Assembly: GCF_014192475.1 (NCBI RefSeq)
Contig: NZ_JACHXZ010000001.1
Coordinates: forward strand, 916,110 to 980,109
Direction: 5' to 3'
From: Simiduia aestuariiviva
Lineage (GTDB): Bacteria > Pseudomonadota > Gammaproteobacteria > Pseudomonadales > Cellvibrionaceae
Length of the DNA stretch: 64,000 nt
Position 1 is the first letter of the stretch; the number at the start of each line of letters is the position of its first letter. This document shows positions 36,766 through 45,834 of the stretch, piece after piece. Under the pieces are notes generated by a model. The model was not told where the DNA came from. It saw only the letters and a program-made list of their open reading frames with translations, and did no database searches. The position numbers were made by a program, and so were the translations under genes.

Positions 36766-39309
36766 ATGAATAAGCAGCGTATTGTGGTGGTCGGCAACGG
36801 CATGGTGGGACATAAATTCATCGACAACTTGATCGCCAGCGATCAATCGGGACAATTTGAGGTCATAACCTTTTCCGAAGAGCCTCGTCTTGCCTATGAT
36901 CGCGTCCAGCTGTCAAAATATTTTGCAGGAGCCACCGCTGAAGATTTGGCCCTGACCAATGAAGACTATTATCAGGCCCATGGTGTTAATTATGTGCTGT
37001 CAGATAAAGTTGAACGACTGGATTTCATCAATAAGGAAGTGATCACCGCCAGCGGCAGACGTGAAGCCTACGACAAGTTGGTGTTGGCTACGGGCTCCTT
37101 TCCCTTTGTGCCTCCCATTCCCGGAAACGATCAGCCTCACTGCCTGGTATATCGCACGATTGAAGATCTAGAGGCTATTACCAAGTCCGCCAAGCAATCC
37201 CAGGTTGGCGTTGTGGTGGGCGGTGGTTTGCTTGGATTAGAAGCGGCCAACGCCCTCAAGCAAGCCGGGCTCTCCACTCACGTTGTTGAATTTGCCCCGC
37301 GCTTGATGGCGGTACAACTCGATGAAGGTGGTGGCCAATTGCTGCGACGTAAAATTGAAGCCATGGGTGTGACGGTGCACACCCAAAAGGCAACTACTGA
37401 AATCGTCGCTGGCGAAAAATGCCGTTATCGCATGAACTTTGCAGATGGCAGCCACCTTGAAACCGACATGATTCTATTCTCTGCCGGTATTCGACCGCAG
37501 GATGAATTGGCAAGGCTGTGTGGTCTCGAACTGGGCGAGCGTGGCGGCATTAAAGTAAATAATTACTGCCAGACATCGGAGCCGGATGTGTACGCCATCG
37601 GTGAGTGCGCACTCTGGAGCGGACAAATTTTTGGATTGGTTGCACCCGGCTATCACATGGCCAAAGTTGCTTTGTCTCATATTATGGGAGGTGACGAGGC
37701 CTTTACCGGTGCCGACATGAGCACCAAGCTCAAGTTGTTAGGCGTCGATGTCGCGTCGGTGGGCGATGCCCAGGGACGCACGCCAAACAGTAAAAGTTAT
37801 ATCTACAGCAACGATGTGGAGGATATCTATAAACGCATTGTAGTTTCGGCCGATGGCAAACGCTTGTTGGGTGCGGTAATGGTGGGGGACGCTGAGGCCT
37901 ACGGCACCTTGCAGCAGCTCTGTGTCAATGCCATGGACCTACCTGCAGATCCAAATGTGTTAATCCTTCCCGCAGTTGATGGGGCAGCCCAGTTAATGGG
38001 TGTGGATTCTCTACCGGATACCGCTCAAATTTGTTCCTGCTTTGACGTTTCAAAAGGTGCCATTTGTTGTGCTGTGCAGGCGGGTGCCCAAAATATGGGT
38101 GAGCTAAAGGCATCAACACTGGCGTCGACGGGCTGTGGCGGCTGCTCGGCGTTGGTAAAACAAGTTATGGACGCAGAGCTTACAAAGCTGGGTGTCGAAG
38201 TGAACAATGATATATGCGAGCACTTTGCATATTCACGACAGCAGCTGGCGGATATTGTTCGGGTGAAGAAAATCCGAAGTTTTTCTGCACTGTTGGAAAG
38301 TCATGGTACGGGCCATGGCTGCGATGTCTGCAAGCCCGCGATAGGCTCCATACTGGCGTCCTTTTGGAATGACTACATTCTCGAGGACGACCACATTGGG
38401 TTGCAAGATACCAACGATATCTTTCTAGGAAACCTGCAAAAAGACGGGACCTACTCGGTTGTACCCCGTGTTGCCGGCGGCGAGATTACACCTGAAAAGC
38501 TCATCGTATTGGGACAAGTCGCCAAACAATTTAATTTGTACACGAAGATCACTGGTGGGCAGCGAGTCGATTTGTTTGGCGCTCAATTAAACGATTTACC
38601 CACTATTTGGCAGCAACTGGTGGATGCGGGTTTTGAAACGGGCCATGCCTACGGAAAGTCGGTGCGTACGGTGAAATCCTGTGTGGGTTCGACTTGGTGT
38701 CGTTACGGGGTTGATGATTCCGTGGGGCTGGCCATCGACATTGAAGATCGCTACAAAGGCCTTCGTTCGCCCCACAAATTAAAGTTCGCTGTGTCCGGAT
38801 GTACCCGTGAGTGTGCGGAAGCCCAATCCAAAGATGTTGGCATCATTGCCACTGAAAAGGGCTGGAATCTGTACGTATGCGGCAATGGCGGTATGCGTCC
38901 TCGTCACGCAGACTTGTTCGCCACAGATCTGGATAGCGATACGCTGATTCGATATATCGATCGTTTTTTGATGTTCTACGTGCGCACCGCTGACCGTCTG
39001 CAGCGCACCTCTGTGTGGTTAGAAAATCTAGAAGGTGGGTTGGATTACCTCAAACAGGTGATCATCGAAGACAGTTTAGGCCTAGGCGCAGAACTGGAAG
39101 TTGAGATGCAGCATGTAATATCTCGCTACCAGTGTGAGTGGAAAACGACCTTAAGTGATCCCGCCAAACTGAAACGATTTAGTCATTTCATCAACTCGGA
39201 TGCACGCGATGACAATCTGGTTTATGTGCAAGAGCGTGCACAGGTCCGGCCGGCCCGCGAACAAGAGCGAATTAGTACAGTAGAAGTGGTTGAGCCAGCG
39301 TTGGTTTAA
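36766..39309 (+). CDS. nirB: Nitrite reductase (NADH) large subunit NirB
   Basis: 847 residues from the ATG at 36766, preceded by GGGGGGAAGG. Order: FAD and NADH-binding Rossmann domains (VVVGNGMVGHKF; GVVVGGGLLGLEAANALK), two BFD-like [2Fe-2S] regions (ICSCFDVSKGAICC...TGCGGCSALV; HGCDVCKPAIGS), ferredoxin-like half domain, then the siroheme/[4Fe-4S] domain with Cys-x5-Cys (SCVGSTWCRYG) and Cys-x3-Cys (SGCTRECAEAQSKDVGI). It reduces nitrite to ammonium in the cytoplasm with NirD. Co-transcribed with cobA and nirD. Confidence 0.97.
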   Translation: MNKQRIVVVGNGMVGHKFIDNLIASDQSGQFEVITFSEEPRLAYDRVQLSKYFAGATAEDLALTNEDYYQAHGVNYVLSDKVERLDFINKEVITASGRREAYDKLVLATGSFPFVPPIPGNDQPHCLVYRTIEDLEAITKSAKQSQVGVVVGGGLLGLEAANALKQAGLSTHVVEFAPRLMAVQLDEGGGQLLRRKIEAMGVTVHTQKATTEIVAGEKCRYRMNFADGSHLETDMILFSAGIRPQDELARLCGLELGERGGIKVNNYCQTSEPDVYAIGECALWSGQIFGLVAPGYHMAKVALSHIMGGDEAFTGADMSTKLKLLGVDVASVGDAQGRTPNSKSYIYSNDVEDIYKRIVVSADGKRLLGAVMVGDAEAYGTLQQLCVNAMDLPADPNVLILPAVDGAAQLMGVDSLPDTAQICSCFDVSKGAICCAVQAGAQNMGELKASTLASTGCGGCSALVKQVMDAELTKLGVEVNNDICEHFAYSRQQLADIVRVKKIRSFSALLESHGTGHGCDVCKPAIGSILASFWNDYILEDDHIGLQDTNDIFLGNLQKDGTYSVVPRVAGGEITPEKLIVLGQVAKQFNLYTKITGGQRVDLFGAQLNDLPTIWQQLVDAGFETGHAYGKSVRTVKSCVGSTWCRYGVDDSVGLAIDIEDRYKGLRSPHKLKFAVSGCTRECAEAQSKDVGIIATEKGWNLYVCGNGGMRPRHADLFATDLDSDTLIRYIDRFLMFYVRTADRLQRTSVWLENLEGGLDYLKQVIIEDSLGLGAELEVEMQHVISRYQCEWKTTLSDPAKLKRFSHFINSDARDDNLVYVQERAQVRPAREQERISTVEVVEPALV

Positions 39310-39362
39310 TCGCAATGTCATACGCGTGTTAACAAACTATTTGAGTACAGGAGAGTTCAGCG

Positions 39363-39689
39363 ATGAGTGTATCGTGGCATGTAGTGTGTCGTTCAGAGGC
39401 GGTGATCCCTGGCACCGGGGTGTGCGCGCTGGTTGAAGGCAAGCAGGTGGCAATTTTTCGAACGTTTAAGGATCGACAGCTATTCGCACTCGATAATTTT
39501 GACCCCATTGGTAGAGCCAATGTGTTGTCGCGAGGGATACAGGGTTCGATTGGCGAAACCCTGGTGGTGGCTTCACCGCTGTATAAACAGCACTTTGCGT
39601 TGGCGACGGGCCTCTGTCTAGAGGAGGACGTGCGCATTCCTGTGTATGAAGTACGCGAACAACATGGACTGATTGAAGTCGCGGCATAA
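39363..39689 (+). CDS. nirD: Nitrite reductase (NADH) small subunit NirD
   Basis: 108 residues. Rieske-like fold without cluster ligands, as normal for NirD: WHVVCRSEAVIPGTGVCALVEGKQVAIFR, LFALDNFDPIGRANVLSRGIQGS, VVASPLYKQHFALATGLCLED-like segment. It stabilises or supports the NirB active site. It is 53 bases after nirB and is followed by a strong terminator. Confidence 0.95.
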   Translation: MSVSWHVVCRSEAVIPGTGVCALVEGKQVAIFRTFKDRQLFALDNFDPIGRANVLSRGIQGSIGETLVVASPLYKQHFALATGLCLEEDVRIPVYEVREQHGLIEVAA

Positions 39690-39706
39690 TGTCAATTTGC
39701 ATCTGT

Positions 39707-39740
39707 GGGCGGTCAGGAAATTTCCTGCGCCGCCCTTTTT
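39707..39740 (+). terminator. Rho-independent terminator after nirD
   Basis: Long stem: GGGCGG pairs with CCGCCC, and CAGGAAA with TTTCCTG, with a small internal bulge, followed by TTTTT. It ends the cobA-nirBD unit ahead of the separate transporter promoter. Confidence 0.85.
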
Positions 39741-39850
39741 GTATTGCTGTTGTGCGCCATCCGAAATAGTCAATGCTCTGCAGTAAACGATTCCTGGCAA
39801 TCGTTATCACCCTAACGTCGCGACCCAATATTGGTTTCATCAACACTGCC

Positions 39851-39883
39851 CCGCACAAGTGCGGTCTGCACTATGTCTGTGCG
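39851..39883. promoter_or_regulatory. Two palindromes upstream of the nitrate transporter, one NtrC-like
   Basis: CCGCACAAGTGCGG (39851-39864) is a perfect 14-base palindrome. TGCACTATGTCTGTGCG (39867-39883) has the GCAC-N7-GTGC form of an NtrC site. They lie about 120-150 bases upstream of the sigma-54 -24 element at 40003, a fitting enhancer position. Confidence 0.5.
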
Positions 39884-40001
39884 GTTTTACGCATCTATCA
39901 TGCACATAAATGAGTATGAATCATTGTATTGCATCCATTTATTATCGCTATTGGCCAGTGGTGCTGGTGCTTCACGAATATATTTAATTATTTAGCACTT
40001 T

Positions 40002-40017
40002 AGGCATGGCCTTTGCT
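40002..40017 (+). promoter_or_regulatory. Sigma-54 promoter for the nitrate transporter-kinase unit
   Basis: AGGCATGGCCTTTGCT: GG-N10-GC with GGCA and TTTGCT, differing from the cobA promoter only in the first base and the spacer. The predicted start site is near 40028, about 32 bases before the ATG, the same spacing as for cobA. Confidence 0.65.
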
Positions 40018-40059
40018 CTAGCTCCCCTAACGCAGGTTATTTAATCTAGGGAGCTTGAT

Positions 40060-41529
40060 ATGAGTCACGCACAAACGTTCAATTTGTTTTCCTTCTCGGG
40101 AAAGATGAAGATTCTTCACCTGAGCTGGATGGCTTTTTTCATCACTTTTGTGGTTTGGTTTAACTTTGCACCTATGTTGCAGGCTGTGGCCGCGTCGCTA
40201 GGTTTGGCCCCCGCAGAAATTAAAACGCTGCTTATTTTGAACGTGGCGCTCACCATCCCCGCCCGCGTGTTGATAGGCATGCTGACCGATCGATATGGTC
40301 CAAAGCTCGTCTATTCTGGGCTGCTAGCGGTGTGTGCCATCCCTTGTTTGATGTTTGCATTAGCTGATTCCTTTGTGCAGGCCGCAATCGCACGCTTTGC
40401 CCTAGGATTTATTGGTGCGGGCTTTGTGATTGGTATCCGCCTGGTGAGTGAATGGTTCCCCGCCAATGAATTGGGCACTGCCGAGGGAATCTATGGTGGC
40501 TGGGGCAACTTTGGGTCGGCGGCGGCTGCGTTTACCTTGCCCACCGTTGCATTGTTGTTTGGTGGCGATGACGGTTGGCGCTACGCCATTGGCCTTACCG
40601 GTGTCTTGAGCCTGATTTTCTCGGTGGTGTTTTACCTGAATGTCAGCGATACGCCAAAGGGATCAACCTATTTTCGCCCGAAAAATTTGGGTGCATTGGA
40701 GGTTACCAGTAAAGGTGATTTTTTCTTGCTCATCGTGATGAAAATTCCGATGTATGCCGCCTTAGCGTTGCTGACGTGGAAATTGTCACCAGAAGGTGTA
40801 AGCATGTTGTCGCACACGGTGGCCCTGTGCTTCTACGTGGGCTTGGCGCTGCTCTTTTGCTATGAGATGTCCCACGTCTGGAAAGTGAATAAAAATATTT
40901 TCCAACAACCTGTGGCTGAAATTCACCGCTACAAATTTAAACAGGTGGCCGTGCTCAATGTTTTGTACTTCGCCACCTTTGGTTCCGAATTGGCAGTGAT
41001 TTCTATGTTGCCGCTGTTTTTCGCCGACACCTTTGCGTTGACGCCGGTAATGGCTGGCATGGTTGCCTCCGCTTATGCATTCATGAACCTCATGTCCCGT
41101 CCTGGTGGAGGTTGGCTGTCGGATCGTTTTGGTCGCAAGTCCACTTTGTTGATTCTAACCGCGGGCCTTGCTTTGGGTTATGCATTGATGGGTATGGTTG
41201 ATTCCGGTTGGCCATTGGTATTGGCTGTTATAGCCGCCATGGCGTGTTCTTTCTTCGTGCAGGCAGGAGAGGGTGCGGTGTTTGCGGTAGTTCCCTTGAT
41301 TAAGCGCAGGCTCACTGGCCAAATCGCAGGCATGACCGGTGCTTACGGTAATGTGGGTGCGGTTGTCTATTTGACGGTGCTGAGTTTCGTGGATTACTCC
41401 AGCTTCTTCTTTGTCATTGCGGGTACGGCGGTTCTAGGCTTCATCACCTTGTTGTTCATGGAGGAGCCCGCTGGGCACATAGCCGAAGTGCGAGAGGACG
41501 GTTCAGTGGAATTAATTACCGTATCTTAA
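40060..41529 (+). CDS. Nitrate/nitrite transporter, NNP family of MFS
   Basis: 489 residues and twelve membrane helices. NNP signatures: [19 protein letters not shown] in TM1, [16 protein letters not shown] near residue 147, [18 protein letters not shown] near 345 and [13 protein letters not shown] near 427, the Gly-rich helices and Arg residues that bind nitrate in NarK/NasA-type carriers. It imports nitrate for assimilation. GGGAGC precedes the ATG. The large loop between TM6 and TM7 is typical. It has its own sigma-54 promoter and is followed after 41 bases by the phosphatase-kinase gene. Confidence 0.94.
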   Translation: MSHAQTFNLFSFSGKMKILHLSWMAFFITFVVWFNFAPMLQAVAASLGLAPAEIKTLLILNVALTIPARVLIGMLTDRYGPKLVYSGLLAVCAIPCLMFALADSFVQAAIARFALGFIGAGFVIGIRLVSEWFPANELGTAEGIYGGWGNFGSAAAAFTLPTVALLFGGDDGWRYAIGLTGVLSLIFSVVFYLNVSDTPKGSTYFRPKNLGALEVTSKGDFFLLIVMKIPMYAALALLTWKLSPEGVSMLSHTVALCFYVGLALLFCYEMSHVWKVNKNIFQQPVAEIHRYKFKQVAVLNVLYFATFGSELAVISMLPLFFADTFALTPVMAGMVASAYAFMNLMSRPGGGWLSDRFGRKSTLLILTAGLALGYALMGMVDSGWPLVLAVIAAMACSFFVQAGEGAVFAVVPLIKRRLTGQIAGMTGAYGNVGAVVYLTVLSFVDYSSFFFVIAGTAVLGFITLLFMEEPAGHIAEVREDGSVELITVS

Positions 41530-41570
41530 TCACGACCGGTCGGTGAGGCATTCAGAATGGAAATAGGACT

Positions 41571-43334
41571 ATGACAGCAATTGAAGCGCTCGGCGACTTA
41601 GCCATTGGCGGTCAAAGAGCGTTAAAGCTCAGCTTTGGCGGCTATTCTGCCGCGGGTGCAAAGTCTGAAAATCAGGATGCCTTTGCCGCACACTTACCCA
41701 CAGGTGCGGCTGCGCTTTTGAAGGGCGCAGTAGCCTGTATTGCCGATGGAGTCAGTTGCAGTGATAACGCGCAACAGGCTTCGTCCACGAGCGTCACCTT
41801 ATTTATTGAAGATTATTTTTCTACGCCCGACACATGGCCCGTCAAGACAGCCGCGAATCGTGTGCTGTCCTCCCTGAACGCGTGGTTGTACCACCACGGC
41901 CAACAGGCGAGCGCACGCCACAATGGATTGGTGACGACCTTTAGCGCGCTTCTGATCAAGTCCAACACGGCGCACATTTTTCACGCTGGCGATAGCCGCA
42001 TTTCCGTGCTGCGCAACAACGACATGCAAACCCTAACCCGGGAGCACTGCCACCGAGCGCAGGGTAACAAGCAGTTTTTGACCCGTGCGCTAGGCATGGA
42101 TAGTCATCTAGAGGTGGATTACATTCAGGAGGAAACGTCGGAAAATGACATCTTCATACTGACCACGGATGGCGTTCATGATTGGGTGACAGACGCAGAG
42201 CTGAAGCAGTGGATATGTGATGCGGGCGCCGATTTGGAAAGCGCCGCTGAGGGTATTTGTGCGCGTGCGGTTGCCAATGGCAGTGATGACAATATCACCT
42301 GCTTGCTCGTGCGGGTTGATCAACTGCCACTGGCGGAGCTGGAGGAAGTGCATCGAAAGCTGACCCAGTTAGTTATTCCACCGGTGTTGCAGGAGGGCAA
42401 TCGGCTCGATCATTATGAGGTGATTTCGGTGCTCCACAGTGGCACGCGTTCCCATGTGTATCGGGTACTGGATCTTGAATCTAAGCGAGAATGTGTACTA
42501 AAGGCGCCGTCTGATAATTTTAGTGACGACGTTCAATACCTGGAGGGCTTTGTGCGCGAACAGTGGGTAGGGCGTCGCATTAGCCACCCTGGCGTGATGA
42601 AAATATACCCCCGGCCGGAGCAAAGTCCTTTTTTATACCATGTGTGTGAATGGATCGAAGGCGTCACGCTGCGGCAATGGATTTTCGATAATCCAGTGCC
42701 GAGTTTCAATCAGGTACGGGAATTGGTGGAACAGCTGGTGAAAAGTTTGCGAGCCTTCCAGCGTTTGAGCATGATTCACCGAGACCTAAAGCCTGAAAAT
42801 ATTATTGTCACCCCTCGTGGGCGGCCGGTAATTATCGATTTTGGCACTGTGTATGTAGCAGGCCTGGGTGAGATTGCCTCGCCACTGATGGAACAGCTGC
42901 CGGTGGGTTCCGTAGATTACATCGCCCCGGAATACCTCATGGGGCAGGTGGGTAGCGACCGATCGGATTTATTTTCGCTAGCCGCAATGACCTATGAAAT
43001 GTTGAGTGGAAAACTCCCGTATACCTTGCCTAATCTCCGCAATAATATTCCGCGCAGCCTAGCGCCATGGCGTTACAAGCCGCTTCGGCAGGTGCGTAAG
43101 GATGTACCCCTGTGGCTGGACCTTGCACTGGAAAAGGCGCTGGCTGCCAATCCCAACCAGCGCTATGGAGGTTTCTCTGAATTCTTGCATGATATAACAA
43201 ATCCCAATGCACAATTGCTCGAAAAGTTTGAATCCGAACCGCTGCTGGATCGCAATCCCGTGTTGTTCTGGCGTACTTTGGCGCTGTTACTATTTGTGTT
43301 GTTAATTGTGCAAAGTCTGTATCTTGTGGGCTAA
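41571..43334 (+). CDS. Bifunctional PP2C phosphatase / Ser-Thr kinase with C-terminal membrane anchor
   Basis: 587 residues. Residues about 10-250 are a PP2C phosphatase: AKSENQDAF, VACIADGVS, FHAGDSRISVLR, LTTDGVHDWV and GSDDNITCLLVR. About 280-545 is a Hanks-type kinase: VLKAP (ATP-binding Lys), HRDLKPEN (403-410, catalytic Asp405), DFG at about 423 and APEYL. A single C-terminal helix (TLALLLFVLLIVQSLYLV) anchors it. Genes of this architecture next to nitrate transporter and nirBD genes are known in Pseudomonas; the phosphorylated target is not established. By position it may tune the transporter. Confidence 0.93.
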   Translation: MTAIEALGDLAIGGQRALKLSFGGYSAAGAKSENQDAFAAHLPTGAAALLKGAVACIADGVSCSDNAQQASSTSVTLFIEDYFSTPDTWPVKTAANRVLSSLNAWLYHHGQQASARHNGLVTTFSALLIKSNTAHIFHAGDSRISVLRNNDMQTLTREHCHRAQGNKQFLTRALGMDSHLEVDYIQEETSENDIFILTTDGVHDWVTDAELKQWICDAGADLESAAEGICARAVANGSDDNITCLLVRVDQLPLAELEEVHRKLTQLVIPPVLQEGNRLDHYEVISVLHSGTRSHVYRVLDLESKRECVLKAPSDNFSDDVQYLEGFVREQWVGRRISHPGVMKIYPRPEQSPFLYHVCEWIEGVTLRQWIFDNPVPSFNQVRELVEQLVKSLRAFQRLSMIHRDLKPENIIVTPRGRPVIIDFGTVYVAGLGEIASPLMEQLPVGSVDYIAPEYLMGQVGSDRSDLFSLAAMTYEMLSGKLPYTLPNLRNNIPRSLAPWRYKPLRQVRKDVPLWLDLALEKALAANPNQRYGGFSEFLHDITNPNAQLLEKFESEPLLDRNPVLFWRTLALLLFVLLIVQSLYLVG

Positions 43335-43394
43335 TAAGACGCCGCTCGATCGAAAATCTTTTTCCTTTTCAATGGCAGCTCTCGATGGCTGCTA

Positions 43395-44159
43395 TCAATG
43401 TTCTATCGACAATAAGATTTGCCATACCCGTTGATTGGCCTCTATCGCCAGCGTGCCTAGGTGAAAGGTTGTGTCCGCTGGTGGCCCTTGGCGGGTGTTG
43501 ATATAGGCCTGTACGGCTTGTAAAAATTGCCCCGTCAGCTGTATGCGCGCGCGCAGTGCCGGTATGGGTGTGGATTGTTGGCTCGATAGTTTTATGAGTT
43601 TTTGCTGTGTATCGATGAGTCCACATTGGCTTTGTCGATTGAGTTGCACAATTCGATCCTGTACATCAATCGTGCTTGATGGGTTGTTGTGATTCGTCAT
43701 CCCATAGCTTACCAATCCGCGCAGTTGTGCAATGCACTCCGTGTGTTCAGCGAGCTCTTTTAGCAAAGCCCAGGTGTGTGCGCAGCTCGCCACTCTTGGT
43801 TTTAATTGATGCCACAGCATTCGGTGGCAGTTTTCGATGAGAAAGCTGTGGATCTCAAAATTGTTGAGTGGATTGTCCTTGCGCCAATGCTTGCGGGTAT
43901 TGCGCCACTCACTCTGAATCAGTTGCCACAGGGCGGGATCTGCTTGGGAGGAGCCGTAGGATAGGCGCGCAATGAGTTGGTCAATTGTGGGTTGTAATTC
44001 TTCAACTTTTTGTTGAAAGCCAGCGGCTCCACCAAGAGCGGCGAGGCTTGCCCCGCGGTGCATTTGCAATAGACCGATCAGTTCGGCCAGTAAAGCCAGT
44101 TCAGATTCGAGTTGTGCTGTGTGCTGTGGCAGGGTTCGTTCGTTGGCGTAGGCAAGCAT
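43395..44159 (-). CDS. NIT-like (nitrate/nitrite-sensing) all-helical protein
   Basis: 254 residues, almost entirely helical, no TM segment. ELIGLLQMHRGASLAALGGAAGFQQKV near residue 26 resembles the conserved LQxERGxS segment of the NIT domain found in NasR-type sensors, followed by two long helical bundles (IQSEWRNTRKH, HSFLIENCHRMLWHQL, LAEHTECIAQLRGLVSYGM, RIQLTGQFLQAVQAYI). The C-terminal ANTAR RNA-binding domain of NasR is absent. Its own sigma-54-like site lies upstream. It is likely a stand-alone nitrate sensor acting through a partner; family assignment is moderate. Confidence 0.65.
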   Translation of the reverse strand: MLAYANERTLPQHTAQLESELALLAELIGLLQMHRGASLAALGGAAGFQQKVEELQPTIDQLIARLSYGSSQADPALWQLIQSEWRNTRKHWRKDNPLNNFEIHSFLIENCHRMLWHQLKPRVASCAHTWALLKELAEHTECIAQLRGLVSYGMTNHNNPSSTIDVQDRIVQLNRQSQCGLIDTQQKLIKLSSQQSTPIPALRARIQLTGQFLQAVQAYINTRQGPPADTTFHLGTLAIEANQRVWQILLSIEH

Positions 44160-44204
44160 AATTCAATCCTGATTAACGTTTCGGTTTATCCGTACTCAGG
44201 ACGA

Positions 44205-44220
44205 TGCAAAGGCTATACCA
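44205..44220 (-). promoter_or_regulatory. Candidate sigma-54 promoter for the NIT-like gene
   Basis: On the minus strand TGGTATAGCCTTTGCA: GG-N10-GC and TTTGCA at -12. The predicted start site is about 35 bases before the ATG at 44159. A GCAC/GTGC-rich stretch lies further upstream (44257-44290) but does not have NtrC spacing. Confidence 0.55.
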
Positions 44221-44305
44221 GTTAATTTGATGGCCATTACTCGGTTATTTTTCAGTTTGTGTGCATTGCACGCTGCACATTGGTGCGTTTTGGCAATTGT
44301 GTGCG

Positions 44306-45037
44306 TCACAAGGCTGCACGCACAAGCAGCAATACGCCCACGACAGTTAATACGCCGTAAACCCATTGCTTGAAGTGGTGTTCACTCACGCGCTGGTGCA
44401 AATAATCACCAAGGAATAAACCACCCACCACCAGCGGCAAGTAGATTGCAATATCGGACAGCGCAGATTGAAGTTGTCCCTGCAACGCAAACTGACAGGT
44501 CAGTAGGGCATTTAAGCTAAACCAAACGGTCAGTAGGGTCGCCCGCAGCTGCGCCTTGTTTAACCGATTGCCCGCAAGGGCAAATACCAACAGGGGCCCA
44601 CCCGATGCGAATAACCCGTGGGTGATGCCGGCTGCGGCAATGAGCAGTTGGTTTACGCTTCGGCGGTGTGGCCGCTCCAGAATATTGCGCCTTGCCTTCC
44701 ATAACTCCCGTGCGCCAAATCCGGCCACCAAAACGGCTAACAAGGTGGCCAAAAGTTGATTGCCCAGTGTGGGCCGAAGGGCGATGCCCACCAGTGTGCC
44801 CAATAGCATCAGTGGCGCAATGACTTTGAGCAGCAGCGGCCATTGGATGTGCTGCCGATGGTTAATCACTAAATAGCCAGACAGACCTAAATTGAGTGGC
44901 ACTAAAATGGGTAGCAAGGTATCTATGGGCAAAATGATCGCGCCCAGCGATAGGGCAATGACAATAGAGCCGAAGCCGGTCATCGCTTCGATGGTATAAC
45001 TCACTAATATAAACAGGCCTAACAGCACGCCACTCAT
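44306..45037 (-). CDS. TauE/SafE-family sulfite/organosulfonate exporter-like permease
   Basis: 243 residues and about eight hydrophobic helices in two repeats. Family marks: IEAMTGFGSIVIALSLGAIILP in the first half and GITHGLFASGGPLLVFAL in the second. These permeases move sulfite, sulfoacetate or similar anions. The ATG overlaps the SDR stop by four bases (ATGA), so it is the last gene of the overlapping operon. Confidence 0.88.
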   Translation of the reverse strand: MSGVLLGLFILVSYTIEAMTGFGSIVIALSLGAIILPIDTLLPILVPLNLGLSGYLVINHRQHIQWPLLLKVIAPLMLLGTLVGIALRPTLGNQLLATLLAVLVAGFGARELWKARRNILERPHRRSVNQLLIAAAGITHGLFASGGPLLVFALAGNRLNKAQLRATLLTVWFSLNALLTCQFALQGQLQSALSDIAIYLPLVVGGLFLGDYLHQRVSEHHFKQWVYGVLTVVGVLLLVRAAL

Positions 45038-45834
45038 AGGTTACTTGATGTTGAAGCGGTCAGTTCACTGGCAAATTTTCGGGTCATGGCGCGCAAAAAA
45101 AATGCCGGCGCAAGGGCATAGAGTAGCGCCGCCAAACGTGTGAAAGGATCGGGGTAAAGTCGCTCTTGTGAGCGTTGCATGGCACTCCAAATGCGATTGG
45201 CCATCCATTCCGGCGTGCGCGGCGTGCCGATTATCGAGCGCGGGTGGCGCGCGGGTTTGCCATCGCCACCGAGAGCGTTGGCTTCGATGGCGGTATCCAG
45301 AAAGCTCGGGTAGACCATGAGCACCCGCACACCTTCTGCGCGAATTTCGCAGCGCAGGGTTTCAAAAAATTGGTGCAAGGCGCTTTTTGCGGCGCAGTAG
45401 CCGGCTCGACCCAGCACCGGCATCCAGCCAGCCATAGAGCTTATGTTGACAATCTTTCCACCGCAGCGCTTGAGCTGCGGTAGGCAGGCGAGTGCCAGAT
45501 TGACCGGCGCTTGATAGTTCACTGCCATCACCTGTTGAATCACCTGCGGGTCTGTGTGCTGGGCCAGTGAGCGATGGGTAATGCCGGCGCAATTGATGAG
45601 AAAATCCAATCGTTCAAATCGCGCTTCAAGGGCTGCCACTAGGTGCGCTAGCTCGTCAGCGTCGACGAGATCCGCCGCAACAAACGGTTGCGACAATTCG
45701 CCAGCTTTGGTGCGCAGTAAATCGCCATTTATATCGGTCATCAGCAGGTCGCAATGGGGTGCGAGTGCACGGCTCAGTGCCCAACCCAATCCGCTGGCTG
45801 CGCCGGTGATGAGTGCTACCGGTCTAGGGCTCAC
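45034..45834 (-). CDS. Short-chain dehydrogenase/reductase
   Basis: 266 residues from a GTG at 45834 lying inside the end of the epimerase gene. TGAASGLGWAL near residue 10, NCAGITHRSL near 87, SSMAGWMPVLGRAGYCAAKSAL (Ser and YxxxK) near 140-160. The PSFLDT motif and C-terminal hydrophobic segment (LAALLYALAPAFFLRAMT) resemble membrane-associated SDRs acting on lipids or steroids. Substrate unknown. Confidence 0.9.
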   Translation of the reverse strand: MSPRPVALITGAASGLGWALSRALAPHCDLLMTDINGDLLRTKAGELSQPFVAADLVDADELAHLVAALEARFERLDFLINCAGITHRSLAQHTDPQVIQQVMAVNYQAPVNLALACLPQLKRCGGKIVNISSMAGWMPVLGRAGYCAAKSALHQFFETLRCEIRAEGVRVLMVYPSFLDTAIEANALGGDGKPARHPRSIIGTPRTPEWMANRIWSAMQRSQERLYPDPFTRLAALLYALAPAFFLRAMTRKFASELTASTSSNL

